From Clostridium sp. LS (GTDB lineage Bacteria; Bacillota; Clostridia; Clostridiales; Clostridiaceae): DNA of 39,519 nt. The translations under genes were made by a program, and so were the position numbers. The stretch's first letter is position 1; every line of letters starts with the position of its first letter. The DNA lies in the NCBI RefSeq assembly GCF_002760435.1, contig NZ_AUUU01000042.1:1-39519 (forward strand). The letters are read 5' to 3'. This document shows positions 17,089 to 25,002 of the stretch, piece by piece. Below the pieces are notes generated by a model, which did not search any database, was not told the origin of the DNA, and worked only from the letters and a program-made list of their open reading frames with translations.

Positions 17089-17325
17089 ATGAATAATAAA
17101 TTAGTTTTTAATAAAAATGAATTAATGGATTTTACAATGATGATGGGAGTTAATATGATGATGTTTGGCGTAATTTTGGGATTTATTAGTGTAATGGGAC
17201 AATATATTGAAAGGATTTTTAATGAAAGCAAGGAAAAGCCAGTTAATATAATTGGCATTATAAGAAATTGCACTAGGACTAGTAAAAGATATAAAGTTTT
17301 TAATTTAGAGCTAAAGACTTATTAG
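17089..17325 (+). CDS. Small membrane protein upstream of GT39 gene
   Basis: 78 aa from ATG 17089, preceded by GGGGTGAT about 5-9 bases upstream; the frame is open further upstream to 17014 but without a ribosome binding site. It has one hydrophobic, Met-rich segment (about 20-41: MMMGVNMMMFGVILGFISVM) and a basic C-terminal tail (NCTRTSKRYKVF). No family recognised. It ends 13 bases before the GT39 gene, whose ribosome binding site follows directly, so the two are almost certainly co-transcribed. A partner or assembly role for the glycosyltransferase is only inferred from position. Confidence 0.6.
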   Translation: MNNKLVFNKNELMDFTMMMGVNMMMFGVILGFISVMGQYIERIFNESKEKPVNIIGIIRNCTRTSKRYKVFNLELKTY

Positions 17326-17338
17326 AGGAGGAATAGTT

Positions 17339-19552
17339 GTGAAGAAATTAAAGTTGACTAAAGAAAATATATGTATAGCATTAATTTTATTATTATCTGC
17401 AATATTAAATTTTGCAAACATAGGAATTGACGGGTATGGAAATTCTTATTATGCAGCTGGTGTAAAAAGTATGACATTGAGCCTTAAGAACTTCTTTTTT
17501 GTATCCTTTGATCCTGGAAGTTTTGTAACCATTGATAAGCCTCCAATGGGATTCTGGATACAAGCTATATTTGCTAAAATATTTGGGTTTAGCGGATGGA
17601 GTATACTTTTGCCACAAGCATTAGCAGGGGTAGTTTCAGTTTACCTTATATATTATCTTGTAAGAAAATCTTTTGGAAGTGCAGCTGGACTTATTTCAGC
17701 CGTGTGTCTTGCAATAACTCCTGTATTTGTAGCCGCAAGCAGGAATAATACTATAGATAATTTACTAGTTGTAACATTACTATTTGCTTGCATTGCTCTT
17801 ACTAAAGCAGCGGAAGCAGGAAAAGCCAGATATCTTTATTTAAGCTTACTATTAGTAGGCATAGGATTTAATATAAAAATGTTAGAAGCATATATGATTG
17901 GACCAGCTATTTATATAACATATCTCTTTTCTACTAATATATCATTAAAAAAGAGACTTGGTCATCTTGTAATAGGGTCAGTTATTTTATTAGCAGTATC
18001 TTTATCATGGGCAGTAGTTGTAGATTTGGTACCAGCTCAAAATAGACCTTATGTAGGAAGCAGTACCAATAACAGTGAATTAGAATTAATAATCGGACAT
18101 AATGGTTTAGAAAGACTTGGTCTTAGTGGTAACTCAGGTGGAGGACCAGGTGGTAGAAGCAGTGCTGGTAACACTGATAAGCAGTTCTCTCAAGCTGCTC
18201 CTGATGGAAATGATCAAGGAGGGTCAAACGGTGATCCAAATATTAATCAACAAGGAGGAATGTCTGGTGGCGGTCCAAATGGAAATGGAGGAGGGCTAGG
18301 TGCACCATCTGATGGAACAGGCCAAGGAGATGGAAATAGTCAAAATCACGATAATATGCAGCCACCTAATGGAGGAATGAGGGATGGCGGAGGACCAGGA
18401 GGTCAAGGCGGCCTTCAAGGTACATTTGGGGCCCAAGTAAGTGCAGGTCTTTCAAGATTATTCGTTAAAAGTAGTTTATCAGATCAAATAGTTTGGTTTC
18501 TGCCACTTGCATTATTAGGTTTTATAGCAGGTGCAATAAAAGAAAAATTAAGATTTAAATTAGATAATAATAGGAAAGCTTCACTAGTATTATGGATTGT
18601 ATGGCTGGTTCCTGAGTTCATATACTTTAGTTATACAACTGGATTATTCCATCCGTATTATTTAACAATGATGGCGCCTCCAGCAGCAGCTTTATCAGGA
18701 ATTGGAATTACTACAATGTGGGAATTCTATAAGGAAGGGAAATGGAAAGCATGGCTTTTACCAATAGTCTTTGCTGTAGAAGGCTTAACTCACATGATGA
18801 TGTTATCTTACTTTACAAGTAGTTTATCAATTACTGTAAGAAATATAATTTTAGCTTCATTGATAATATGTTTTATAGTATCAGTAGTACTAGGCATTCT
18901 AAATATATTAACGGTGATTAAGAGAAAAGATGCAATAGATTCAAGTGATATAAAATTAAAGAAAGCATTAACAATAGCTGCCACTATATCTATTTTAGTA
19001 ACACCGTTTATTGGCGCAAGTGCAGCAATAACTCATAGTGTAAATAGTAGTATTCCTACTGCTGGATTGGAACTCCTTTCAAATAATCAGGGAGGAGGCT
19101 TTGGATTCGGAGGTGAAGGACTTAATAGTGGAAATTCAAAATTAGTTGATTTCTTAAAAAGTAATAGAACAACAGAGAAATATTTGCTTGTAGTGCCTTC
19201 ATCACAAAATGCAGACAGCATTATAATTCAAACGGGTGAACCAGTAATGGCTCTTGGCGGTTTCACAAATGATAATATATTAACTTTAGATCAGTTCAAA
19301 GAAATGGTTAAGAACGGAGAAGTTAGATATGTACTCACAGGAGGAATGGGAAGAGGCGGAAGCAGTGAAATTATGAATTGGGTTACTGAAAATGGCACAT
19401 TAGTTCCGGAAAGTGAATATAAAGACACTTCAACAAGTAACGGGGATAATGACCAAAGCTCAAATTCAAGAAAACAAAATGCAGGAGGATTTGGAGGAAA
19501 TAACTCTGGACAACTTTATGACTTAAAGGCTGCAGAAGATACTTTAAAGTAG
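17339..19552 (+). CDS. GT39-family membrane glycosyltransferase (YkcB-like)
   Basis: 737 aa, GTG start with AGAGGAGGAATA 6 bases upstream. The N-terminus has the dolichyl/undecaprenyl-phosphate mannosyltransferase-type layout: helix 1, then a loop with D-G-Y-G-NSYYAAGV and DKPPMGFWIQAIFAKIFG, then many membrane helices. These proteins use a polyprenyl-phosphate-linked sugar on the outer face of the membrane to modify envelope polymers or proteins. Two features are odd: an approximately 100-residue Gly/Asn/Gln/Ser-rich insertion (about 262-362) and Gly-rich patches near 580-600 and 690-725, all in predicted outside loops; the C-terminal domain (about 580-737) is soluble and extracytoplasmic. 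YkcB-type proteins share this architecture. The partner polyprenyl-phosphate glycosyltransferase (YkcC type) is not in the window. Confidence 0.88.
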   Translation: MKKLKLTKENICIALILLLSAILNFANIGIDGYGNSYYAAGVKSMTLSLKNFFFVSFDPGSFVTIDKPPMGFWIQAIFAKIFGFSGWSILLPQALAGVVSVYLIYYLVRKSFGSAAGLISAVCLAITPVFVAASRNNTIDNLLVVTLLFACIALTKAAEAGKARYLYLSLLLVGIGFNIKMLEAYMIGPAIYITYLFSTNISLKKRLGHLVIGSVILLAVSLSWAVVVDLVPAQNRPYVGSSTNNSELELIIGHNGLERLGLSGNSGGGPGGRSSAGNTDKQFSQAAPDGNDQGGSNGDPNINQQGGMSGGGPNGNGGGLGAPSDGTGQGDGNSQNHDNMQPPNGGMRDGGGPGGQGGLQGTFGAQVSAGLSRLFVKSSLSDQIVWFLPLALLGFIAGAIKEKLRFKLDNNRKASLVLWIVWLVPEFIYFSYTTGLFHPYYLTMMAPPAAALSGIGITTMWEFYKEGKWKAWLLPIVFAVEGLTHMMMLSYFTSSLSITVRNIILASLIICFIVSVVLGILNILTVIKRKDAIDSSDIKLKKALTIAATISILVTPFIGASAAITHSVNSSIPTAGLELLSNNQGGGFGFGGEGLNSGNSKLVDFLKSNRTTEKYLLVVPSSQNADSIIIQTGEPVMALGGFTNDNILTLDQFKEMVKNGEVRYVLTGGMGRGGSSEIMNWVTENGTLVPESEYKDTSTSNGDNDQSSNSRKQNAGGFGGNNSGQLYDLKAAEDTLK

Positions 19553-19607
19553 AACCATAAATCAAATTAAGTAATTTTACTAATATCATATTTAGGATTG
19601 GTCATAA

Positions 19608-19642
19608 GACTCACAAGATCTAAGGATTGGATTTTGTGAGTC
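19608..19642 (+). terminator. Terminator after GT39 gene
   Basis: 13-bp stem GACTCACAAGATC (19608-19620) and GATTTTGTGAGTC (19630-19642) with one G-T pair, 9-base loop, then GTTTT. Confidence 0.75.
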
Positions 19643-19804
19643 GTTTTATCTAATTATTTATGTAAATTTATACTGCAATAAACATATGAATTAGAAAGAG
19701 TTATACTATCATTTACCTATACATTATTTAATACCAATAGTATAATCATTTTGTTAAGAATATTTTTATTGAAATTGATGTACTACATTTAGGGAGGAAT
19801 TATT

Positions 19805-21439
19805 TTGTCAGGAAAAAATAAAAAATACAGTATTACTAGGATTGCTAATTCAAAAGTCAATGAGAGTCAAGGCGCTATAGTTGAGTCTGAAAAGCCATTA
19901 TCACAATCGATGTTATGGAAGTTACAAACGGAGTTCTTTGAAAATCAGGGACCAGAGGCGTGGAGTAAAGGGATTGTACCCCAATATATAACTACAAATC
20001 CGTATATTGCAAATCAATATGCTAAAACTGTATTTGGGTATTTGCGAGATTATGTTTCAAGAGAAGATATGGATAAAGATACAGTTATATACATAATGGA
20101 GCTTGCAGCAGGAGTAGGCAGATTTACCTATACTTTCCTAAAAAGATTTTTACATATGATTGAAAATTCTTCACTAAAGGGTATAAAGTTTAAATACATT
20201 GTAACGGATTTTGCAGAGAGGAATATTGAATACTGGCAAAGCCATAGTTTTTTAAAGTCTTATTTTGAATCTGGAGTACTTGACTGTGCAACTTTTGATA
20301 TAGCTAAAGATGAAGAAATTAGACTAAGATATAGTGGTGAAGTATTATCAAGTGGTAAACTTAAGAATCCATTAATTTTATTTGCTAATTATACTTTTGA
20401 CAGTCTGCCTCAAGATACTTTTTATGTTAATGGGGGAGAGTTACATGAAGGTTTAATTACAATAACTTCTCCTGAGGAGAAAAGTGATCCTAATGATAAA
20501 TCAATTCTAGCAGGTTTGGATTATTATTATACTGATAAAAAAATTGACAGCAATAATTATTATGAAGATAAGAATTTTAATAATGTGCTTATGTATTATA
20601 AAAATTCTTTAGAGGATACAGCATTTTACATGCCTATAATTGGCTTAAGATGTATTTCAAGACTAAGAAAGTTATTTAATGATGATGTTATTTTAATATC
20701 AGCTGACAAGGGTTATAAAAATGAAGAAGCTATGTATAAAAACTATCACCCATATCTATCAAAACATGGATGTATTTCTATGACAGTAAACTTCCATGCC
20801 ATAGAGTTATATTTTAAAGAACTTGGCGGAAAAGCCATTCATAGCATATATGAACATGAAAATATAAATGTATCACTGTTTATGTTGAGCAAGAATGACA
20901 ATGATTTAATAGAGACTTCAATGGCTTATAACGAAGTTATTGAAAGTATAGGTCCAGATGACTTTTATATAATGAAAAGAGCAATTATGCCATTAAGTAA
21001 GTCTTTAACAACAAAAGAGCTTTTAACTTTCTTAAGATTTACAGTATGGGATTCAAGAACCTTACTTGAATTTTATAATATACTGCTTGAAAGAATACCA
21101 ACTGAAGAAGACTTTCCTAAAGAAGAACTTGTCGATGCAATCAATAGAGTTTGGGAATATTATTTCCCTATTGGTGAAGAAGGAGATTTAGGGTATCATT
21201 TTGGTTCAATATTAGGGTACCTTGGTCACGATGAGGATGCTTTAAAATTTTTCGAATCTTCATTGGAATTCTATGGTGAGTGCCCGGAAACTAACTATGA
21301 AATTGCACTTTGCTATTATAATTTACAACAAATTGATAAAGCATTAGAGTATACAGAAAAATCTATAGCTTTAGATCCAGATTTTGAAGAGGGGAAAAAT
21401 TTAAAAAGTATGATTCAGGAGATATTAAGTAAACAGTAG
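19805..21439 (+). CDS. MidA-like SAM methyltransferase fused to TPR repeats
   Basis: 544 aa; TTG start with AGGGAGG 7 bases upstream. Residues about 40-400 resemble the NDUFAF7/MidA methyltransferase fold: PQYITTNPYIANQYAK near the N-terminus, the SAM motif MELAAGVGRFT (98-108, E99), the acidic strand end YIVTDFAERN, and later LILFANYTFDSLPQDTF, equivalent to the 'NE..DA.P' region. Human NDUFAF7 methylates an arginine in complex I, but the target of bacterial relatives is mostly unknown. Residues about 455-540 hold two TPR units (GYHFGSILGYLGHDEDALKF and ETNYEIALCYYNLQQIDKAL), suggesting that it grips a protein partner. It stands alone between two terminators. Confidence 0.75.
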   Translation: MSGKNKKYSITRIANSKVNESQGAIVESEKPLSQSMLWKLQTEFFENQGPEAWSKGIVPQYITTNPYIANQYAKTVFGYLRDYVSREDMDKDTVIYIMELAAGVGRFTYTFLKRFLHMIENSSLKGIKFKYIVTDFAERNIEYWQSHSFLKSYFESGVLDCATFDIAKDEEIRLRYSGEVLSSGKLKNPLILFANYTFDSLPQDTFYVNGGELHEGLITITSPEEKSDPNDKSILAGLDYYYTDKKIDSNNYYEDKNFNNVLMYYKNSLEDTAFYMPIIGLRCISRLRKLFNDDVILISADKGYKNEEAMYKNYHPYLSKHGCISMTVNFHAIELYFKELGGKAIHSIYEHENINVSLFMLSKNDNDLIETSMAYNEVIESIGPDDFYIMKRAIMPLSKSLTTKELLTFLRFTVWDSRTLLEFYNILLERIPTEEDFPKEELVDAINRVWEYYFPIGEEGDLGYHFGSILGYLGHDEDALKFFESSLEFYGECPETNYEIALCYYNLQQIDKALEYTEKSIALDPDFEEGKNLKSMIQEILSKQ

Positions 21440-21490
21440 GATTTTAATGGTATAATATAATCAAAACTTTATAAGAAAATAGTTAGTATT

Positions 21491-21531
21491 ATCGCCTTAA
21501 AGTGCTATAAAAGTACTTTAAGGTGATTTTT
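21491..21531 (+). terminator. Terminator after MidA-TPR gene
   Basis: 15-bp stem ATCGCCTTAAAGTGC (21491-21505) and GTACTTTAAGGTGAT (21513-21527) with two G-T pairs, 7-base loop, then a T-run. Confidence 0.8.
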
Positions 21532-21640
21532 CCATGTCTTTAGATAAGAAATCTACTAATTTTTATTGTAGAATGTAATAAAGCAAAATTATAATATTTA
21601 AATAAAAAATTACCTAATAGGTTTTAAATGGAGAGAAGAG

Positions 21641-22396
21641 ATGACAGATTATTATAAAATATTAGGTGTAGAAAAAAATGCATCAAAAGAAGAAGTAAAA
21701 GAAGCTTATGAAAAGCAAGTAGAAAAATTGAAAAAAGAAGTAGTTAACGAAAAACGACTAAATCAATTTTTAAAGATATGCAATGAGGCTTATGAAGCAT
21801 TAAATAGTTTAGAGCAAAAGCACTTGATTGAGGATAATTCAACATTAATTATGAATCCGCAAGAAGTTCAAAAAGAATTAGAGAAACATAATAAAGGGAG
21901 CAATTACACTTGTTCAGATAATTTCAGAAACAAGGAAAGACGTACTAGAGAAAAAAAGAATGATTCAATAAAAAAAGTGGTTCTACAAAATAAAGATAAA
22001 GGAAACAAAGTGAATGATAATAAAGAAAAAAGGGAGAGGACGCAAAAAGCGATTGAAAAAAGGTCTAAAAGTAACACTAAATCTATATTAAATTTATTTA
22101 TGCTTCCATTCAAGATATTGGCTTTACCGGTAATAGCAGTCTTAACAGTAGCTATATTGCTATTACAGATTATTAATTTAATTTCATGGATAGCAACCAA
22201 ATTACTTATTGTTGGTTCCATATCTGCTGGAGCGATACACTTATATCAGGTTAAATTAGGACAACCTATAAATTACAACATACTGATTTTTGCTGCCTCA
22301 GTGTTGTTAGCATCATTCTTTTTGCCATATATATTAAAATTTGCATTAAAAGTATTAAAAACAATGAATAATGTGTTAAAAGAATTTGTTTTTTAA
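21641..22396 (+). CDS. J-like domain membrane protein lacking HPD
   Basis: 251 aa; GGAGAGAAG upstream of ATG 21641. The first 60 residues read as a J domain (DYYKILGVEKNASKEEVKEA and later FLKICNEAYEALNSLEQ, helices I, II, III), but the loop that should carry the His-Pro-Asp triad reads KLKKEVVNEKRLN. Without HPD it should not stimulate DnaK ATPase, so it is a J-like protein. A highly basic, low-complexity linker (about 75-145) leads to two or three hydrophobic segments (about 150-250) that anchor it in the membrane. It is 22 bases from the dus gene and probably co-transcribed. The function is unknown; a membrane-tethered scaffold is possible. Confidence 0.75.
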   Translation: MTDYYKILGVEKNASKEEVKEAYEKQVEKLKKEVVNEKRLNQFLKICNEAYEALNSLEQKHLIEDNSTLIMNPQEVQKELEKHNKGSNYTCSDNFRNKERRTREKKNDSIKKVVLQNKDKGNKVNDNKEKRERTQKAIEKRSKSNTKSILNLFMLPFKILALPVIAVLTVAILLLQIINLISWIATKLLIVGSISAGAIHLYQVKLGQPINYNILIFAASVLLASFFLPYILKFALKVLKTMNNVLKEFVF

Positions 22397-22418
22397 AGTA
22401 CTAATAAGGAGTTAATAA

Positions 22419-23381
22419 ATGAAATATTACTTAGCACCAATGGAAGGAATAACTGGATACATATATAGAAATACTTATGAAAAATTTTTTAATAATATAG
22501 ATAAATATTTTACACCTTTTATTGTTCCAAATGAAAGTAAAATTCTTAACACAAAGGAATTAAAAGATGTTCTGCCTGAAAATAATAGCGGGATGAATGT
22601 AGTACCCCAAATACTTACAAATGATTCAAAAGGCTTTATAGCTACATCTAGAAAATTACAGCAGTTGGGTTATAAAGAGGTGAATTTAAACTTAGGCTGT
22701 CCTGCTGGAACTGTTGTGTCAAAAAATAGGGGCTCAGGATTTTTGGCTAGAAGGGAAGAATTAGATAGATTTTTGGATGAAATATTTATAATAGATGACA
22801 TGAAAATTTCTGTAAAAACTAGAATAGGAAAAGATAATCCAGAGGAATTTTATGAACTAATAAAAATTTACAATAAATACCCTATGGAAGAATTAATTAT
22901 TCATCCTAGAACACAAAAAGATTTTTATGGAAATAAACCTGATTTAAAAGTATTTAAAGATGCATTATCTTTAAGTACTAATCCAGTATGTTATAATGGA
23001 GATATTTTCACTATTGATGATCATAATAAGTTAATAAATATTTTTCCAGAAGTAAACACAATAATGCTTGGAAGAGGTATACTTGCTAATCCAGGATTAA
23101 TGTATGCAATAAAAAATAATATGAATATAGATAAAAAAGTATTAAAAGATTTTCATGATGAAATTTTGAATAACTACTTAGAATTATTTGATGAAGATAT
23201 AAATGCAATAAATAGAATGAAAGAACTATTTGGATATATGATTTATATATTTTCAGATAATAAAAGATATTTAAAGAAAATAAAAAGATCTCAAAATATA
23301 GATGAATACAAAGAAGCTGTTTTAAGCTTGTTTACAGAGCAGGAAATCATAAAAGGTGCAGGGTTATTTCATAACCCATAA
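22419..23381 (+). CDS. dus: tRNA-dihydrouridine synthase family protein
   Basis: 320 aa; AAGGAG 8 bases before ATG. FMN-dependent TIM-barrel enzyme that reduces uridines in the D-loop of tRNA using NADPH. Seen: YLAPMEGITG at the N-terminus (FMN-binding), VVPQILTND, LNLGCPAGTVVSKNRGSGF with the catalytic C94, KTRIG, the basic IIHPRTQKDFYG segment with its catalytic-type His/Arg, NGDIF, and MLGRGILANPGLM. Length fits the family. It follows the J-like gene by 22 bases, an unusual pairing. No terminator is clear directly after it; the next transcription unit starts at 23476. Confidence 0.92.
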   Translation: MKYYLAPMEGITGYIYRNTYEKFFNNIDKYFTPFIVPNESKILNTKELKDVLPENNSGMNVVPQILTNDSKGFIATSRKLQQLGYKEVNLNLGCPAGTVVSKNRGSGFLARREELDRFLDEIFIIDDMKISVKTRIGKDNPEEFYELIKIYNKYPMEELIIHPRTQKDFYGNKPDLKVFKDALSLSTNPVCYNGDIFTIDDHNKLINIFPEVNTIMLGRGILANPGLMYAIKNNMNIDKKVLKDFHDEILNNYLELFDEDINAINRMKELFGYMIYIFSDNKRYLKKIKRSQNIDEYKEAVLSLFTEQEIIKGAGLFHNP

Positions 23382-23475
23382 TCTATAAAGGTATCTTTTA
23401 TAGAAAATATTATTAAGACGAGTAAAAGAAAAAAGGTAAAATAATTTTAATTTTATTTTTTAAATGTAAAATATA

Positions 23476-23504
23476 TTGACAAAATTCCGTAAGGATAATA
23501 TACT
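23476..23504 (+). promoter_or_regulatory. Consensus promoter of amt leader
   Basis: TTGACA (23476-23481), exactly 17 bases, TATACT (23499-23504). It is the only strong promoter between dus and amt and starts RNA near 23511. Confidence 0.8.
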
Positions 23505-23510
23505 ATGAAA

Positions 23511-23574
23511 TAAGAACGACGATGTTCGACAAATAAGCTGAAAAAGGTATATTTGTCAAGCATCGTCTTTTTTT
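23511..23574 (+). ncRNA. Terminated leader RNA upstream of amt
   Basis: About 64 nt from the predicted start to a T-run. It can fold a small hairpin GAAC-GACGAT-GTTC (23514-23527, six-base loop), or a long terminator pairing GACGATG (23518-23524) with CATCGTC (23561-23567) and GACAAATA (23528-23535) with TATTTGTC (23550-23557), followed by seven T. The two folds exclude each other because they share GACGATG. This is the layout of an attenuator for the ammonium channel gene 84 bases downstream, or of an independent small RNA. Confidence 0.6.
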
Positions 23575-23657
23575 ATATGTAAAAAAATTATGATATTATG
23601 ATGAGAAAAGAAAAAATTATTTACTTTAAGATTAACATATTTAAGGAGGATTATATT

Positions 23658-24902
23658 ATGGAAATTAATTTAGGCGATTGCAGTTTTATATTGATTTGTT
23701 CAGCACTTGTACTTTTAATGACACCAGGACTTGCATTTTTTTATGGTGGAATGGTTCGTAGAAAAAATGTTTTAAACACATTAATGTCCTCATTCTTTGT
23801 TTGTGGACTAGCATCAATAATGTGGGTTTTAGTAGGTTATTCATTGTCTTTTGGTAATGATTTTCATGGGATAATAGGAGGACTTAACTTTTTAGGTTTT
23901 AATGGAGTAGGAGCAGATCCTTCAGCATATGCACCTACTATACCTCAAGAGCTCTTTGCTGCATTTCAAATGATGTTTGCAGTAATTACTCCAGCACTTA
24001 TAACTGGATCTTTAATAGGAAGAATGAGGTTTTCAGCATTATTCATATTTGTAGCAGCGTGGTCACTTTTAGTGTATTATCCAATGGCTCACATGGTATG
24101 GGGGGCTGGTGGATTAATCGGCTCATTAGGAGCTGTTGATTTTGCTGGAGGAGATGTAGTACATATAAGTTCAGGTATTTCAGGTCTTGTAGCTTGTATT
24201 ATGTTAGGTAGGAGACGTGGACATGGAATGATGTCATATAGGCCTCATAATATTCCATTTGTAGTTCTTGGAGCAGCATTACTTTGGTTTGGATGGTTTG
24301 GATTTAATGCAGGTAGTGCATTAAATGCCGGTCCACTTGCGGTACATGCCTTCATGACAACAAATACTGCTGCAGCAGCAGGTATGCTTTCATGGATGTT
24401 AATTGAAAAAATAAAACATGATAAACCAACAGTACTTGGAGCAGTAACAGGAGCGGTAGTAGGGTTAGTTGCAATTACACCAGGAGCAGGTTTTGTTCCA
24501 CTATGGGCATCTATTGTAATAGGTGCAATAGTATCTCCAATTTGTTTCTTCTTTGTAGAAAAAGTAAAAGCTAAGTTTGGATATGATGATGCACTTGACG
24601 CTTTTGGATGTCATGGAGTCGGTGGAATTTGGGGAGGTATTGCAACTGGAATTTTTGGTCAAACTGCAATTAATCCTGTAGCGCAATGGAATGGTCTTTT
24701 TTATGGAGATGTTAAACTTTTCATTGCACAAATAATGAGTATTGCAATAACAATAATATTTGCAGGTGGTATGACTTTCTTAATTATAAAAGTTATGAAA
24801 ATGTTTATGGATATTAGAGTTGATAGTTCAGAAGAAGCTGAGGGACTTGATGTAGCTGAACATGGAGAAACAGCTTATCCTGCATTTAATGGATTAGACT
24901 AG
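23658..24902 (+). CDS. amt: Ammonium channel Amt/AmtB
   Basis: 414 aa from ATG 23658, chosen because AAGGAGGA (23643-23650) is 7 bases upstream and the family begins near here; an in-frame ATG at 23598 lies before that site. Eleven membrane helices. Landmarks: FYGGMVRRKN after helix 1, PMAHMVWGAGG, DFAGGDVVHISSG with pore His169, DDALDAFGCHGVGGIWGG with pore His319, and the cytoplasmic tail EEAEGLDVAEHGETAYP. The twin histidines conduct ammonia/ammonium. The PII gene glnK, usually next to amt, is absent here. Expression is likely nitrogen-controlled through the leader RNA. Confidence 0.96.
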   Translation: MEINLGDCSFILICSALVLLMTPGLAFFYGGMVRRKNVLNTLMSSFFVCGLASIMWVLVGYSLSFGNDFHGIIGGLNFLGFNGVGADPSAYAPTIPQELFAAFQMMFAVITPALITGSLIGRMRFSALFIFVAAWSLLVYYPMAHMVWGAGGLIGSLGAVDFAGGDVVHISSGISGLVACIMLGRRRGHGMMSYRPHNIPFVVLGAALLWFGWFGFNAGSALNAGPLAVHAFMTTNTAAAAGMLSWMLIEKIKHDKPTVLGAVTGAVVGLVAITPGAGFVPLWASIVIGAIVSPICFFFVEKVKAKFGYDDALDAFGCHGVGGIWGGIATGIFGQTAINPVAQWNGLFYGDVKLFIAQIMSIAITIIFAGGMTFLIIKVMKMFMDIRVDSSEEAEGLDVAEHGETAYPAFNGLD

Positions 24903-24930
24903 ATAAAAAAGTATATAATATATGACATGG

Positions 24931-24966
24931 AACCCGCGAAAAATTGGATTTTCGTGGGTTTTTTAT
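24931..24966 (+). terminator. Terminator after amt
   Basis: 12-bp stem AACCCGCGAAAA (24931-24942) and TTTTCGTGGGTT (24949-24960) with one G-T pair, then six T. Confidence 0.85.
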
Positions 24967-25002
24967 TTATACTTAAAAATTCCTATAATGTTAAACGATA
25001 TT

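Noticed and set aside
18117..18299. 60-codon overlapping frame in the GT39 gene
   Set aside because: It is the shifted reading of the Gly/Asn-rich low-complexity DNA.
23514..23574. Classic ANTAR two-hexaloop element in the amt leader
   Set aside because: The first six-base loop begins with G instead of A, and no second hexaloop hairpin is clear; kept only as a hypothesis.
23598..23657. Upstream in-frame start for Amt adding 20 residues
   Set aside because: The extension is polar, precedes the AAGGAGGA site, and does not fit the family N-terminus.
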